A DNA stretch of 64,000 nt from CALNYZ01 sp942490945 (GTDB lineage: Bacteria; Pseudomonadota; Gammaproteobacteria; UBA6429; Thiohalophilaceae), in contig CALNYZ010000018.1 in the NCBI GenBank assembly GCA_942490945.1, positions 1,984,001 to 2,048,000 of the forward strand, read 5' to 3'. The position numbers and the translations under genes are program-made. The notes beneath the pieces are model-generated. The model was given only the letters and a program-made list of their open reading frames with translations. It had not been told where the DNA came from and searched no databases. The first letter of the stretch is position 1. The number at the start of each line of letters is the position of its first letter. Of this stretch, positions 53,696 through 62,433 are shown one piece after another.

Positions 53696-54559
53696 ATGGC
53701 TGCTCAAATCATTGATGGCAAAGCTATTGCCCTGAAAGTTCGGCAAGCGGTACGTACCAGGGTGGATGCCCGCGTTGCAGCTGGTAAATCCCGTCCGGGT
53801 CTGGCAGTTGTTCTGGTTGGCCAGGATCCCGCTTCTCAGGTATATGTCACCAATAAACGCAAAGGCTGTGAAGAAGCCGGCATCGAATCGTTCGGCTATG
53901 ATTTACCAGCCAATACCACACAAACAGACCTGCTCGCCCTGATAGATGAACTCAACCAGAACCCCGCCGTGCACGGTATTCTGGTGCAACTACCTTTACC
54001 TGACCACATTGATGACCAAAGCGTGATAGAGCGTATCGATCCGCATAAGGATGTGGACGGTTTTCACCCTTATAATATTGGCCGACTGGCGTTACGCATG
54101 CCGGTACTGCGATCCTGCACGCCATTAGGGGTCATGACCCTGCTTAAATCGACCGGCATTGATATGTACAAACAACATGCCGTGGTCGTGGGTGCATCGA
54201 ATCATGTCGGTCGGCCGATGGGACTGGAATTATTGCTGGCGGGTAGCACCGTTACAACGTGCCACCGCTTCACACAGGATTTACCGCATCATGTCAGCCA
54301 GGCAGATGTGCTGGTAGTAGCGGTTGGTAAACCCGGAATTGTGCAGGGTGAATGGATAAAACCCGGTGCTGTGGTAATTGATGTCGGCATTAATCGTAGT
54401 GCCGATGGCAAGCTGGTGGGTGATGTAAATTTTGCGGCTGCGGCGGAACGTGCCAGCTGGATTACACCCGTACCGGGCGGGGTCGGCCCGATGACCGTGG
54501 CAACATTGTTGGAAAATACATTACAAGCCGCTGAATTTATCGATACCCAGCTCGGCTGA
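53696..54559 (+). CDS. folD: FolD, methylene-THF dehydrogenase/cyclohydrolase
   Basis: 287 residues from ATG 53696 (MAAQIIDGKAIA); the frame is open further upstream into non-coding DNA. Conserved blocks: YVTNKRKGCEEAGI with the catalytic Lys, VQLPLPDHID, DVDGFHPYNIGRL, CTPLGVM, GASNHVGRPMG and PVPGGVGPMTVATLLENT. It interconverts methylene-, methenyl- and formyl-tetrahydrofolate with NADP. It is next to the tRNA cluster, as in pseudomonads. Confidence 0.97.
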   Translation: MAAQIIDGKAIALKVRQAVRTRVDARVAAGKSRPGLAVVLVGQDPASQVYVTNKRKGCEEAGIESFGYDLPANTTQTDLLALIDELNQNPAVHGILVQLPLPDHIDDQSVIERIDPHKDVDGFHPYNIGRLALRMPVLRSCTPLGVMTLLKSTGIDMYKQHAVVVGASNHVGRPMGLELLLAGSTVTTCHRFTQDLPHHVSQADVLVVAVGKPGIVQGEWIKPGAVVIDVGINRSADGKLVGDVNFAAAAERASWITPVPGGVGPMTVATLLENTLQAAEFIDTQLG

Positions 54560-54566
54560 CATGAAC

Positions 54567-55220
54567 CTACTGTGGTGTTAAATATTTGCCGGGTTCTTCT
54601 GGTAAACCTTTAAAACACTTTTTGTATAACGCGCTTTCCATTGTTCCACCTTCAAGGCCATCTAAATTCGCAATTTCATCTTCATCAAGCATTAACTGCA
54701 CGTCTTTGCCTTTATGCTTACCCATACAGCGCTCAAATATGCGATACCCGGACGCATCCCAGACGCGAAAGCTATGTAGTTTGTCGTTATATGCATGCAG
54801 GCTGATCAAGGTCTGATTCGGGGCATTATGATAATGTGGCAAATAAGCGGCCTGAAAATCCCGGAGTACCCGTCCATCATCATCCCGGACATAAACTTCT
54901 ACCGTGTGCATGACGTCCGGATTTTCTTTTTCCCACTGCACCTGGCTGATTAGCTTTCCGTGTTCTTTATGTTTGAATTGTTCTTCGACATAAAACCCGG
55001 GCAAATGTGAATAACCGCCCGTTTTGGTGACCTTTTTATGTGGATGTTGACTGATCAACGTTTCATGTAATTTAAGTGCTTTTTTGGCGAATGCATTCCA
55101 GACGCGGACATGAATATTGTCCTGCTTCATGGCCTCTTCCTTGATTTCAGCAGCAAACACAGATGAAGAATTGAATTGTACTAGCAGTATTATAAACGTT
55201 ATGGCCCCAAGATTTCTCAT
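54567..55220 (-). CDS. Exported protein of unknown function
   Basis: 217 residues from ATG 55220, which has GAGGAGG upstream; an in-frame start at 55268 lacks a site. A signal peptide covers about 1-24 (AITFIILLVQFNSSSVFAA). The mature part is charged and contains VWNAFAKKALKLHETL and VWDASGYRIFERCMG. It is probably periplasmic. I recognise no family. It is convergent with folD, 7 bases between the ends. Confidence 0.75.
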   Translation of the reverse strand: MRNLGAITFIILLVQFNSSSVFAAEIKEEAMKQDNIHVRVWNAFAKKALKLHETLISQHPHKKVTKTGGYSHLPGFYVEEQFKHKEHGKLISQVQWEKENPDVMHTVEVYVRDDDGRVLRDFQAAYLPHYHNAPNQTLISLHAYNDKLHSFRVWDASGYRIFERCMGKHKGKDVQLMLDEDEIANLDGLEGGTMESALYKKCFKGLPEEPGKYLTPQ

Positions 55221-55304
55221 TAGTTTTGCCTCCTCGCTTCTCATTACCCATTTTTGACTATTAGTCATGGCGTGAGTTCAATACAAATACCGCAACAAAA
55301 TCCG

Positions 55305-56699
55305 CTATTTGCGCCGCCAACTGGTGCCAGTCGCACCATCTTCAAGAATAATATTATTTGCGAGCAATTCATCGCGAATGCGATCGCTTTCAGCATAATT
55401 TTTTGCTGCCCGTGCTGCATTTCTGTCAGCAATCAGTTTTTCAACTGACTCAGCATCCAGTCCGGATGCCTGACTACCTGACTGAAAATACGCTTCCGGA
55501 TCGGCTTGTAAAATACCCAGCATCTCGCCCAGATTCTTTAACATTATTGCTGCATTTACAGCCGCTGCCGCATCTATGTCGCGATATTTATTTATGTCTT
55601 TTGCGATTTCAAATAATACCGACAAAGCTTCTGAGGTATTAAAATCATCATTCATCACATCCATAAATCTTTTAACATGCGGATCGACTTCATCCAATAC
55701 AGCGGGTTTTATTTCAATACCACGCAATGCGGTATACAAGGTAGTTAGTGCTGCTTTTGCATTATCCAGGTGTTGATCAGAATAATTTAATGGGCTTCGA
55801 TAATGACTGGTTAGAATAAAATACCGCAACACTTCGGGTGAGTATTTTTCTGTTACCTCTCGAATCGTAAAAAAGTTGCCCAGCGATTTCGACATTTTTT
55901 CTTCATCGACGCGCACAAAACCGTTGTGAATCCACACATTGGCAAACTGCTCGCCCGTGGCGCCTTCGCTTTGTGCGATTTCATTCTCGTGATGTGGAAA
56001 CTGCAAATCCATTCCCCCACCATGAATGTCAAAATGATTACCCAGGCAATGCGTCGACATGGCCGAACACTCGATATGCCAACCCGGTCGGCCCGCACCC
56101 CAGGGTGATGGCCAACTCGGTTCATTTGCCTTGGCGCGTTTCCAGAGCACAAAATCCAGCGGGTCGCGCTTGGCCTTGTCAACATCGACGCGCTCACCTG
56201 CACGCAGGTCTTCGATTTTTTTGCCGGATAACTTGCCGTAGCCTGTAAATTTATTCACTGCGTATAACACATCACCATTGTCTGATAGATAAGCGATATC
56301 ATTATCCAGTAGAGACTGAATCATGTTAAGGATCTGCTCGATGTGTTCGGTTGCTTTGGGCTCGATGGTCGGGCGCAAGATTCCCAGGCTTTGTGCATCT
56401 TCGTTCATGGCGTTTATAAATCGGCCGGTAAGCGCCTGAATGGTCTCACCATTTTCATTGGCGCGGGCAATAATTTTATCGTCAATATCCGTAATATTTC
56501 GCACATAAGTCACGTGATCTGCACCATAGATACGCCGCAGATACCGGTAAATAACGTCAAACACTACCAGCACCCGTGCATGGCCAATGTGACAAAAGTC
56601 ATAAACGGTCATACCGCATACATACATACGCACATTTTTTGGATCAATTGGCTGAAATGGCTGTTTTTGTTTGGTTAGATTGTTGTGAATTGTTATCAT
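55305..56699 (-). CDS. cysS: Cysteinyl-tRNA synthetase
   Basis: 464 residues. The Zn-site Cys in MYVCGMTVYD, the HIGH motif in CHIGHARV, WHIECSAM and HHENEIAQSEG, and KMSKSLGN are all present. A C-terminal anticodon-binding part ends at GTSWRRK. It charges tRNA-Cys. Length and start are normal. Confidence 0.98.
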   Translation of the reverse strand: MITIHNNLTKQKQPFQPIDPKNVRMYVCGMTVYDFCHIGHARVLVVFDVIYRYLRRIYGADHVTYVRNITDIDDKIIARANENGETIQALTGRFINAMNEDAQSLGILRPTIEPKATEHIEQILNMIQSLLDNDIAYLSDNGDVLYAVNKFTGYGKLSGKKIEDLRAGERVDVDKAKRDPLDFVLWKRAKANEPSWPSPWGAGRPGWHIECSAMSTHCLGNHFDIHGGGMDLQFPHHENEIAQSEGATGEQFANVWIHNGFVRVDEEKMSKSLGNFFTIREVTEKYSPEVLRYFILTSHYRSPLNYSDQHLDNAKAALTTLYTALRGIEIKPAVLDEVDPHVKRFMDVMNDDFNTSEALSVLFEIAKDINKYRDIDAAAAVNAAIMLKNLGEMLGILQADPEAYFQSGSQASGLDAESVEKLIADRNAARAAKNYAESDRIRDELLANNIILEDGATGTSWRRK

Positions 56700-56884
56700 G
56701 CCGGTACTTTAGCAACCTCTGTACATTATTTAACCATGCTAATTTCATGGCCTTGTTACTATCAGCCGCATAGATTAACGCAAAGCATGACGATAAACAA
56801 AAGCATAATGACCCTTGTCAGTAAATGAGACCGCCAGACATTTCAGGTTTATAATAGCCAGACTATATTAAGGAGCCCGCAAAG

Positions 56885-57490
56885 TTGAAGCCAAAATTGA
56901 ACGCCCTGTTACTTACCCTGCTACTTGGCCTGTGTGTGACGACTGCCAGCGCAATGAATCCTCATGTCATTATTGAAACCAATAAAGGTAATATTGAGCT
57001 TGTGTTATATCCCGAGAAAGCACCTAAAACAGTCGAGAATTTTTTACAGTATGTTCAGGATGGATTTTATAATGGCACGATAGTCCACCGTGTTATCGAA
57101 AAATTTATGCTACAAGGCGGAGGTTTTACACCGCAGTTTGAACGCAAACCCACGCGTCCACCCGTTATTAATGAAGCCGACAATGGTTTGAAAAATCACC
57201 GTGGCACCATTGCCATGGCACGCACGGCAGACCCACATTCTGCGACCGCACAATTTTTTATAAATGTTGTCGACAATGCCTTTCTCGACTTCAAATCCAG
57301 GGCACCACACGAATTCGGTTACTGTGTATTTGGAAAAGTGGTGAAGGGAATGGACACGGTTGACAAGATCAGAACGGTTAAAACCGGCGCTACCGGGCCA
57401 TTTCGAAGTGATGTACCGCTCGCACCGGTTGTTATCAAGTCGATAACTCTAAAAAATGCTACCGAGAAAAAGATAAAGGATAAAAAATGA
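56885..57490 (+). CDS. ppiA: Periplasmic cyclophilin-type peptidyl-prolyl isomerase
   Basis: 201 residues with a TTG start preceded by AAGGAG. A signal peptide covers about 1-23 (ALLLTLLLGLCVTTASA). The cyclophilin core follows: FLQYVQDGFYNGTIVHRVI, FMLQGGGFTP, IAMARTADPHSATAQFFINV. The C-terminus is Lys-rich. Its stop overlaps the next cyclophilin gene (ATGA). It assists folding of exported proteins. Confidence 0.92.
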   Translation: MKPKLNALLLTLLLGLCVTTASAMNPHVIIETNKGNIELVLYPEKAPKTVENFLQYVQDGFYNGTIVHRVIEKFMLQGGGFTPQFERKPTRPPVINEADNGLKNHRGTIAMARTADPHSATAQFFINVVDNAFLDFKSRAPHEFGYCVFGKVVKGMDTVDKIRTVKTGATGPFRSDVPLAPVVIKSITLKNATEKKIKDKK

Positions 57491-57981
57491 TAATACTACA
57501 CACAAACTTTGGTGATATTACTGTCGAGTTGTATGCAGAGAAGGCTCCCAAAACAGTCGAAAACTTTCTGCAATATGTCGCGGACGGTTTTTATAATGGC
57601 ACGATCTTCCATCGTGTTATTGATGGATTCATGATACAGGGTGGCGGCATGAACCCGGGCATGGTTGCCAAGCCAACACGCGATCCAATCGAAAATGAAG
57701 CCAATAATGGATTGACAAACGATCTTGGCACACTGGCAATGGCTCGTACATCGGATCCACATTCAGCGACCGCGCAATTTTTTATTAATGTAAATGACAA
57801 CGCTTTTTTAAATCACCGCTCACCCTCTGCTGATGGTTGGGGCTATTGTGTATTCGGTAAGGTCACCGATGGTATGGACGTAGTCGATAAAATTAAAAAT
57901 GTCGCCACGGGTTCACAAGGATTCCATCAGGATGTGCCTACCGAAGATGTCATTATCGAAAGTGCCGAAATTTCTGAATAG
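57487..57981 (+). CDS. ppiB: Cytoplasmic cyclophilin-type peptidyl-prolyl isomerase
   Basis: 164 residues without a signal peptide. Motifs: FLQYVADGFYNGTIFHRVIDGFMIQGGGM, LAMARTSDPHSATAQFFINVNDN and GYCVFGKV. It is about as long as E. coli PpiB and clearly a paralogue of the preceding gene, from which it differs chiefly by lack of an export signal. Translation is coupled to it. Confidence 0.95.
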   Translation: MIILHTNFGDITVELYAEKAPKTVENFLQYVADGFYNGTIFHRVIDGFMIQGGGMNPGMVAKPTRDPIENEANNGLTNDLGTLAMARTSDPHSATAQFFINVNDNAFLNHRSPSADGWGYCVFGKVTDGMDVVDKIKNVATGSQGFHQDVPTEDVIIESAEISE

Positions 57982-57995
57982 TATTACCAGCTCTG

Positions 57996-58706
57996 ATGTA
58001 TACCCTGTTTATTTCTGACCTGCATTTGACAGGTCAACGGCCGCATATTACGAAACTCTTTACTGATTTTCTTGCCGATATCGATGCAGATTGTGATGGG
58101 CTATATATTCTGGGCGATCTGTTTGAGGCATGGCTTGGCGATGACTGCATACTGCCCGAATATCAGCCTGTTATTGAAGCATTACAAACTGCGACACAAA
58201 ATGGTTTGCCGATATTTATTCAACATGGCAACCGCGATTTTTTGCTGGGTGAACACTTTGCACAAATCAGCGGTTGCCGGATCTTGCCTGAGACGTTAAT
58301 AATCGACTTGCACGGTACGGCGACCCTGATCATGCATGGCGATACCTTGTGCACTGATGATATTGAATATCAAAAATTCCGTGCCATGGTCAGAAATCCC
58401 CAGTGGCAACAGGAAGTATTGCAAAAAACTCCTGAAGAGCGCATTGCATTGGCGAAAAAATTTCGCGAGGCCAGCAAGACTGAAATGGCCGCCAAGGCGG
58501 AAGATATAATGGATGTAAACCAGAATACGGTTATTGCGACCATGCAAGCAGATGATGTTCAACAACTGATTCATGGCCATACTCATCGGCCTGCCATACA
58601 TGAGTTAACGATAAATAACAAACCGGCGCAGCGTATAGTCCTGGGCGACTGGTACGAACAAAGCAGTATCCTGCGCTGCGACGCGTCGGGCTGCAAGCTC
58701 ACCTGA
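57996..58706 (+). CDS. lpxH: UDP-2,3-diacylglucosamine diphosphatase
   Basis: 236 residues of the calcineurin-like phosphoesterase family. Metal-binding motifs: SDLHL near residue 8, LGDLFEAWLGDD near 41, GNRDFLLG near 79, MHGDTLCTDD near 112 and HGHTHRP near 192. It cleaves UDP-diacylglucosamine to lipid X in lipid A synthesis. It begins 14 bases after ppiB, a common gammaproteobacterial arrangement. Confidence 0.96.
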   Translation: MYTLFISDLHLTGQRPHITKLFTDFLADIDADCDGLYILGDLFEAWLGDDCILPEYQPVIEALQTATQNGLPIFIQHGNRDFLLGEHFAQISGCRILPETLIIDLHGTATLIMHGDTLCTDDIEYQKFRAMVRNPQWQQEVLQKTPEERIALAKKFREASKTEMAAKAEDIMDVNQNTVIATMQADDVQQLIHGHTHRPAIHELTINNKPAQRIVLGDWYEQSSILRCDASGCKLT

Positions 58707-58713
58707 TACCTCA

Positions 58714-59457
58714 TCAGTTAAATTTAACTTTACCTTCGCGCATATCCTGAACATTGAAATGATGATATTCAGTTTCGGGTGGCAATACAAACAGCGAAGG
58801 ATCGGCAACAAAATTTAAATCGTAATCAAATAATTGTTTGACGATTTCGCGCTGTCTGCCCCACTCCATGACAGGAAAACCATTTTGCATGTGTATTACC
58901 GGTGTGAAAGTTGTCATGGCACCTTCGCAGGGATTCTGCATATCAGCAGGTATACTGCTATAAGTTGACATACTGTCACTCGCTGCCAGTATGGCATAAT
59001 CACGAAGTGCTGCGACTGCTTCCGGCATTAAATTACTAATCGTGGCGACGTTGTAGCACAGCTTGTCATTTACCATTACCTGGTAATGTATTGCTGTTTC
59101 ATTGTTTATTTTAGGCGAGTCTTTTAATGCGCCGATTTTTTTTAACTTTACATCCAGTTGGTAGGGTGGTTCGAGTACGGTGTTTTTTTGGTTGATTACA
59201 ATAACATTTTTGTCAGAAGAATTAACTGAATAGATAACATTCTTTTTTCTGTCAAACAGAATAAAATTCATATCACCTTCACCATCATCGAAGCGCATAA
59301 ATTCCGGCGTAACGATTACGCGAGTCTTGAATGGCTCAACAAATTTTTCCTGCTCTACCAATGTAATCCTGTATGCAAAATCTTTTTTCGCATCACTACT
59401 TTTACAGCCATATATCGATGCCGTTACAATTACCAGCCAAACCAATTTTTTCATCAT
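58714..59457 (-). CDS. Lipoprotein of unknown function
   Basis: 247 residues. The lipobox is IYGC, Cys18, followed by KSSDAKKDF. The mature part is beta-rich (FMRFDDGEGDMNFILFDRKKNVIYSV). It overlaps the start of the following-strand DUF455 gene (ATGA) and is probably co-transcribed with it. I recognise no family. Confidence 0.8.
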   Translation of the reverse strand: MMKKLVWLVIVTASIYGCKSSDAKKDFAYRITLVEQEKFVEPFKTRVIVTPEFMRFDDGEGDMNFILFDRKKNVIYSVNSSDKNVIVINQKNTVLEPPYQLDVKLKKIGALKDSPKINNETAIHYQVMVNDKLCYNVATISNLMPEAVAALRDYAILAASDSMSTYSSIPADMQNPCEGAMTTFTPVIHMQNGFPVMEWGRQREIVKQLFDYDLNFVADPSLFVLPPETEYHHFNVQDMREGKVKFN

Positions 59458-60257
59458 TTAACCTGCTCCAAATAGTCCAGTTCATCGGCAGTGAAACCTG
59501 CCCGCAATCGTGTATCACGCGCCAGTGGTTTTTTTATACCACCTTTCAAATACTCTTTTAGTAATTTTCGAAACGTCGCCTCATAATCCAGTTTACGTTG
59601 CTCGCATAAATAGCGAAACCAGTACGAGCCTATCTCAACATGCCCTACTTCATCACGATGAATTATATGCAGTACATTCACCGCGCTGGTTTCATTTACT
59701 TCAACCAGTTTGTCGATTATTCCCGGCGTTACATCAAGACCACGTGCTTCAAGAACCCGTGGAACCAGCGCCATACGTACCAGTGGATCGAAGTCTGTAT
59801 CAAGCGCCATTTCCCATAAACCATTATGCGCCGGAAAATCACCATAGTCATAATTTTTTTCCCGCAACACATCACGCAGCAATCCAAAGTGATAGGCCTC
59901 TTCTTTTGCCACCTTAATCCAGTCACTGTAGTACTGCTCTGGCATGTCACGAAACCGGTACACTGCATCCAGGGCGAGATTTATTGCATTAAACTCGATA
60001 TGACATATCGAATGGATCAATGCGGCCACCCCTTCCTTGCTACCAAGACGACGACGTGACAGATCTTTCGGTGCAACCAGCAGGGGTTTTGGCGGCCGTC
60101 CCGGTTGTTCAATTCGTTGTATATTGGTATTCGTTTCCTGTAATGCAAGTTCGCCCCGCGCCCAGCGTTCTGCGAGTTCATTTGTTAAGGCTATCTTGGC
60201 GCTTATGTCTGTCGCGTCAATACATTGCAAGGCGAACTCAAATACGGAAGGTTTCAT
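59454..60257 (-). CDS. DUF455 ferritin-like protein
   Basis: 267 residues, helical. Candidate iron ligands: HIEFNAINLALDA, KEEAYHFGLLRDVL, ARGLDVTPG and HRDEVGHVEIG. This is the DUF455 family, which has a ferritin-like di-iron fold; its substrate is not established. It precedes the lipoprotein gene in one operon. Confidence 0.88.
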   Translation of the reverse strand: MKPSVFEFALQCIDATDISAKIALTNELAERWARGELALQETNTNIQRIEQPGRPPKPLLVAPKDLSRRRLGSKEGVAALIHSICHIEFNAINLALDAVYRFRDMPEQYYSDWIKVAKEEAYHFGLLRDVLREKNYDYGDFPAHNGLWEMALDTDFDPLVRMALVPRVLEARGLDVTPGIIDKLVEVNETSAVNVLHIIHRDEVGHVEIGSYWFRYLCEQRKLDYEATFRKLLKEYLKGGIKKPLARDTRLRAGFTADELDYLEQVK

Positions 60258-60300
60258 GAAACAAATTTTACAAGAGATTCCGTGCGTATGCTAACCACTT

Positions 60301-60328
60301 GTCAGATTTTGAGGGTCAGATTTTGAGG
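60301..60328. repeat. 14-base tandem duplication across the stop of the glycerate kinase gene
   Basis: gtcagattttgagg occurs twice in a row, then gtcagaatttcc follows. The stop codon of the minus-strand gene lies within it, so slippage here may have set the present C-terminus (LTLKI). Confidence 0.8.
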
Positions 60329-61602
60329 GTCAGAATTTCCGGGTTATGCCCCGGTGCTACTTTCAGCGCAATAATGATATCCATGACATTTGTCCCGCTT
60401 GGGCCTGTATCGAGCAAATCACCGGTTTCGGCAAGATAGTTACCCGAATCCGCAGTAGTAATAGCATGCGCTGCATCCAGACCGGCACGATTACCACGTA
60501 AAATTGTTTCACTGTCGACAATCGCGCCTGCCGCATCGGTTTGGCCATCGCTTCCGTCCGTTCCTGCGCAGAGAATGTAATACTGCGGGTCCTGTGCAAT
60601 TCGTTGCGCCAACAGCAGCGCCAGATGTTGATTGCGGCCACCACGCCCAAAATGCTCCGGCAATGTCACGGTCGGCTCTGCGCCCCATATGTAGATGCCA
60701 TGATCACCTTTTTGTAAGGTTTGCATGATGTGGTTTGCAACCACCGTTATGTCGTCTGTTAGTATCTCAGCATGATTAAATACGGTCAGCTTGAGCTCAC
60801 TGGCTGCATTCTCAATAAATTCTCGACAAACAGAATTATTCGCGATCACAACAGACTTTATGGATTGTTTATTTTCACTAGCAGGTAACGGTTCGCCAAG
60901 TAATGCCTGATATTCTTTCGGCAACTGCTGTTGCAGTGTTATCACGTCAAGATTTGTCGGTGTGAACATGCCGGAGCCGATTATTGACAGGTCATCGTCC
61001 GGTACATCTGAAATGATCAACTGGCTTATATTGTTACGATCATGGGCTGATGAAAAGTAACCGAGCGCACTACCGCCTTTAAGTAAAGATATGGCCTGCC
61101 GACATCGATTCATTTCATGGATTGTCTTGCCATTTTCCAGCATCCACTCTGTCAGCGATTGCAGTTCCTGCAACGTTATCGCATCTGGCAAGTGTTCAAC
61201 AAGCGAGGATGCGCCACCTGACAAAAGAATATAGACCGGCTCTGCTGGTGACAAGTTGCTAATAAAGTCGATGAGTTGCTCACCTGCGGAGAGACTATTT
61301 GCATCCGGAACAGGGTGGCCTGCTTCGACTATGCGCCAATTTTCCGGCAATGTGTTGCCATGCTGATGACCATATTTGGTTATTACTAAACCAGCCTGGA
61401 TTAAATTGCCAAAATATTGTTCAGTCCCTTGTGCCATGGATACCGCCGCTTTACCGATGGAAATGACTGAACAATGCGTTCTTAGCACCTGATTTTTATC
61501 GAAATAGTCATACACACAACTATGTCCAGCGACATTCTTAAGCCCGGCATGATAAAGCTTCATGAGTAACGGCCGATATTTTGCATTACAGGAAAGAGTC
61601 AT
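60316..61602 (-). CDS. Glycerate kinase of the GckA/TtuD (MOFRL) family
   Basis: About 428 residues from ATG 61602; the frame is open 28 codons upstream, without a better site. The DUF4147 domain includes LSGGASSLVEHLPDAITLQELQ and SDVPDDDLSIIGSG; the MOFRL domain includes GGRNQHLALLLAQ, AGTDGSDGQTDAAGAIVD and LLDTGPSGTNVMDIIIAL. It phosphorylates glycerate, usually at C2, in serine or glyoxylate metabolism. It diverges from the small membrane gene at 61635. Confidence 0.9.
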   Translation of the reverse strand: MTLSCNAKYRPLLMKLYHAGLKNVAGHSCVYDYFDKNQVLRTHCSVISIGKAAVSMAQGTEQYFGNLIQAGLVITKYGHQHGNTLPENWRIVEAGHPVPDANSLSAGEQLIDFISNLSPAEPVYILLSGGASSLVEHLPDAITLQELQSLTEWMLENGKTIHEMNRCRQAISLLKGGSALGYFSSAHDRNNISQLIISDVPDDDLSIIGSGMFTPTNLDVITLQQQLPKEYQALLGEPLPASENKQSIKSVVIANNSVCREFIENAASELKLTVFNHAEILTDDITVVANHIMQTLQKGDHGIYIWGAEPTVTLPEHFGRGGRNQHLALLLAQRIAQDPQYYILCAGTDGSDGQTDAAGAIVDSETILRGNRAGLDAAHAITTADSGNYLAETGDLLDTGPSGTNVMDIIIALKVAPGHNPEILTLKI

Positions 61603-61634
61603 TCTAATTTCCGTTGTGAGAGAGGACGTTGAAA

Positions 61635-61868
61635 ATGATGTTACCAAAACCTGTATACGAAAGCTTGCCGGTAAGTTATATCGCACTGGGCATTTGCGCC
61701 ATGCTGGTCGTACCTTCTATGATTGCCTTTATTAATGGTCTGGTGCTCAGCGTTGCCGGGTTATTGATATTGTTTAAACGACGCAATTATCGGTACCTAC
61801 AATCACTCAATAGCATCGACGTGCCTTTTACAACCTTGCGGCAATACCAGCTAAATTCACAGCAATAA
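61635..61868 (+). CDS. Small inner-membrane protein
   Basis: 77 residues from ATG 61635, with GAGAGAGGA upstream. Two membrane helices: about 12-32 (VSYIALGICAMLVVPSMIAF) and 35-50 (GLVLSVAGLLILFKRR). I recognise no family. The next 128 bases contain no gene. Confidence 0.7.
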   Translation: MMLPKPVYESLPVSYIALGICAMLVVPSMIAFINGLVLSVAGLLILFKRRNYRYLQSLNSIDVPFTTLRQYQLNSQQ

Positions 61869-61996
61869 ACAATTACATGGGCCGTTACTGTATGAATGCC
61901 CAGAATTTATTTTATATAGGGGATTAATACAGTAGATTTATATCAGAGATCTATTATAGATGGATCTGTCGGTCAATTATTCGTTAAACTCCGCTT

Positions 61997-62425
61997 ATGA
62001 AAATCAAGCAACCTGTTATCGGCGTTGGTGCTGTTGTACTACACGATGAAAAAGTTTTACTCGTTAAACGCGCCAATCCGCCCAATCAATTTCAATGGGC
62101 CATACCTGGCGGAAAAGTGCACTATGGTGAAACCTTGCAGCAGGCTGTCGAACGTGAAGTCAGGGAAGAAGCTGGAATCATTATCAAGGCAGGTAAACCA
62201 ATTTTCGGATTTGATCACATCGAACAGGATAACAGCGGCAATATACAATGCCACTATGTGATTATCGATGTGCGTGCAGAGTATATATCAGGTGATATTG
62301 CAGCAGGCAGTGACGCGTCAGAAGTAAAATGGTTTACACAACAGGATCTGTTCAGCATTGATAACCTGAATGTCACCACCAGGCAGCTGTTACAAGAGAT
62401 TGCGTTTTGTTCGCAATCCAATTGA
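61997..62425 (+). CDS. NUDIX hydrolase
   Basis: 142 residues. The NUDIX box is complete: GGKVHYGETLQQAV followed by REVREEAGI (G-x5-E-x7-RE-x2-EE-x-G-I). The N-terminus GVGAVVLHDEKVLLVKRANPP is of the MutT/ADP-ribose pyrophosphatase type. The substrate cannot be read from the sequence. Confidence 0.93.
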   Translation: MKIKQPVIGVGAVVLHDEKVLLVKRANPPNQFQWAIPGGKVHYGETLQQAVEREVREEAGIIIKAGKPIFGFDHIEQDNSGNIQCHYVIIDVRAEYISGDIAAGSDASEVKWFTQQDLFSIDNLNVTTRQLLQEIAFCSQSN

Positions 62426-62433
62426 CGAGCAAT

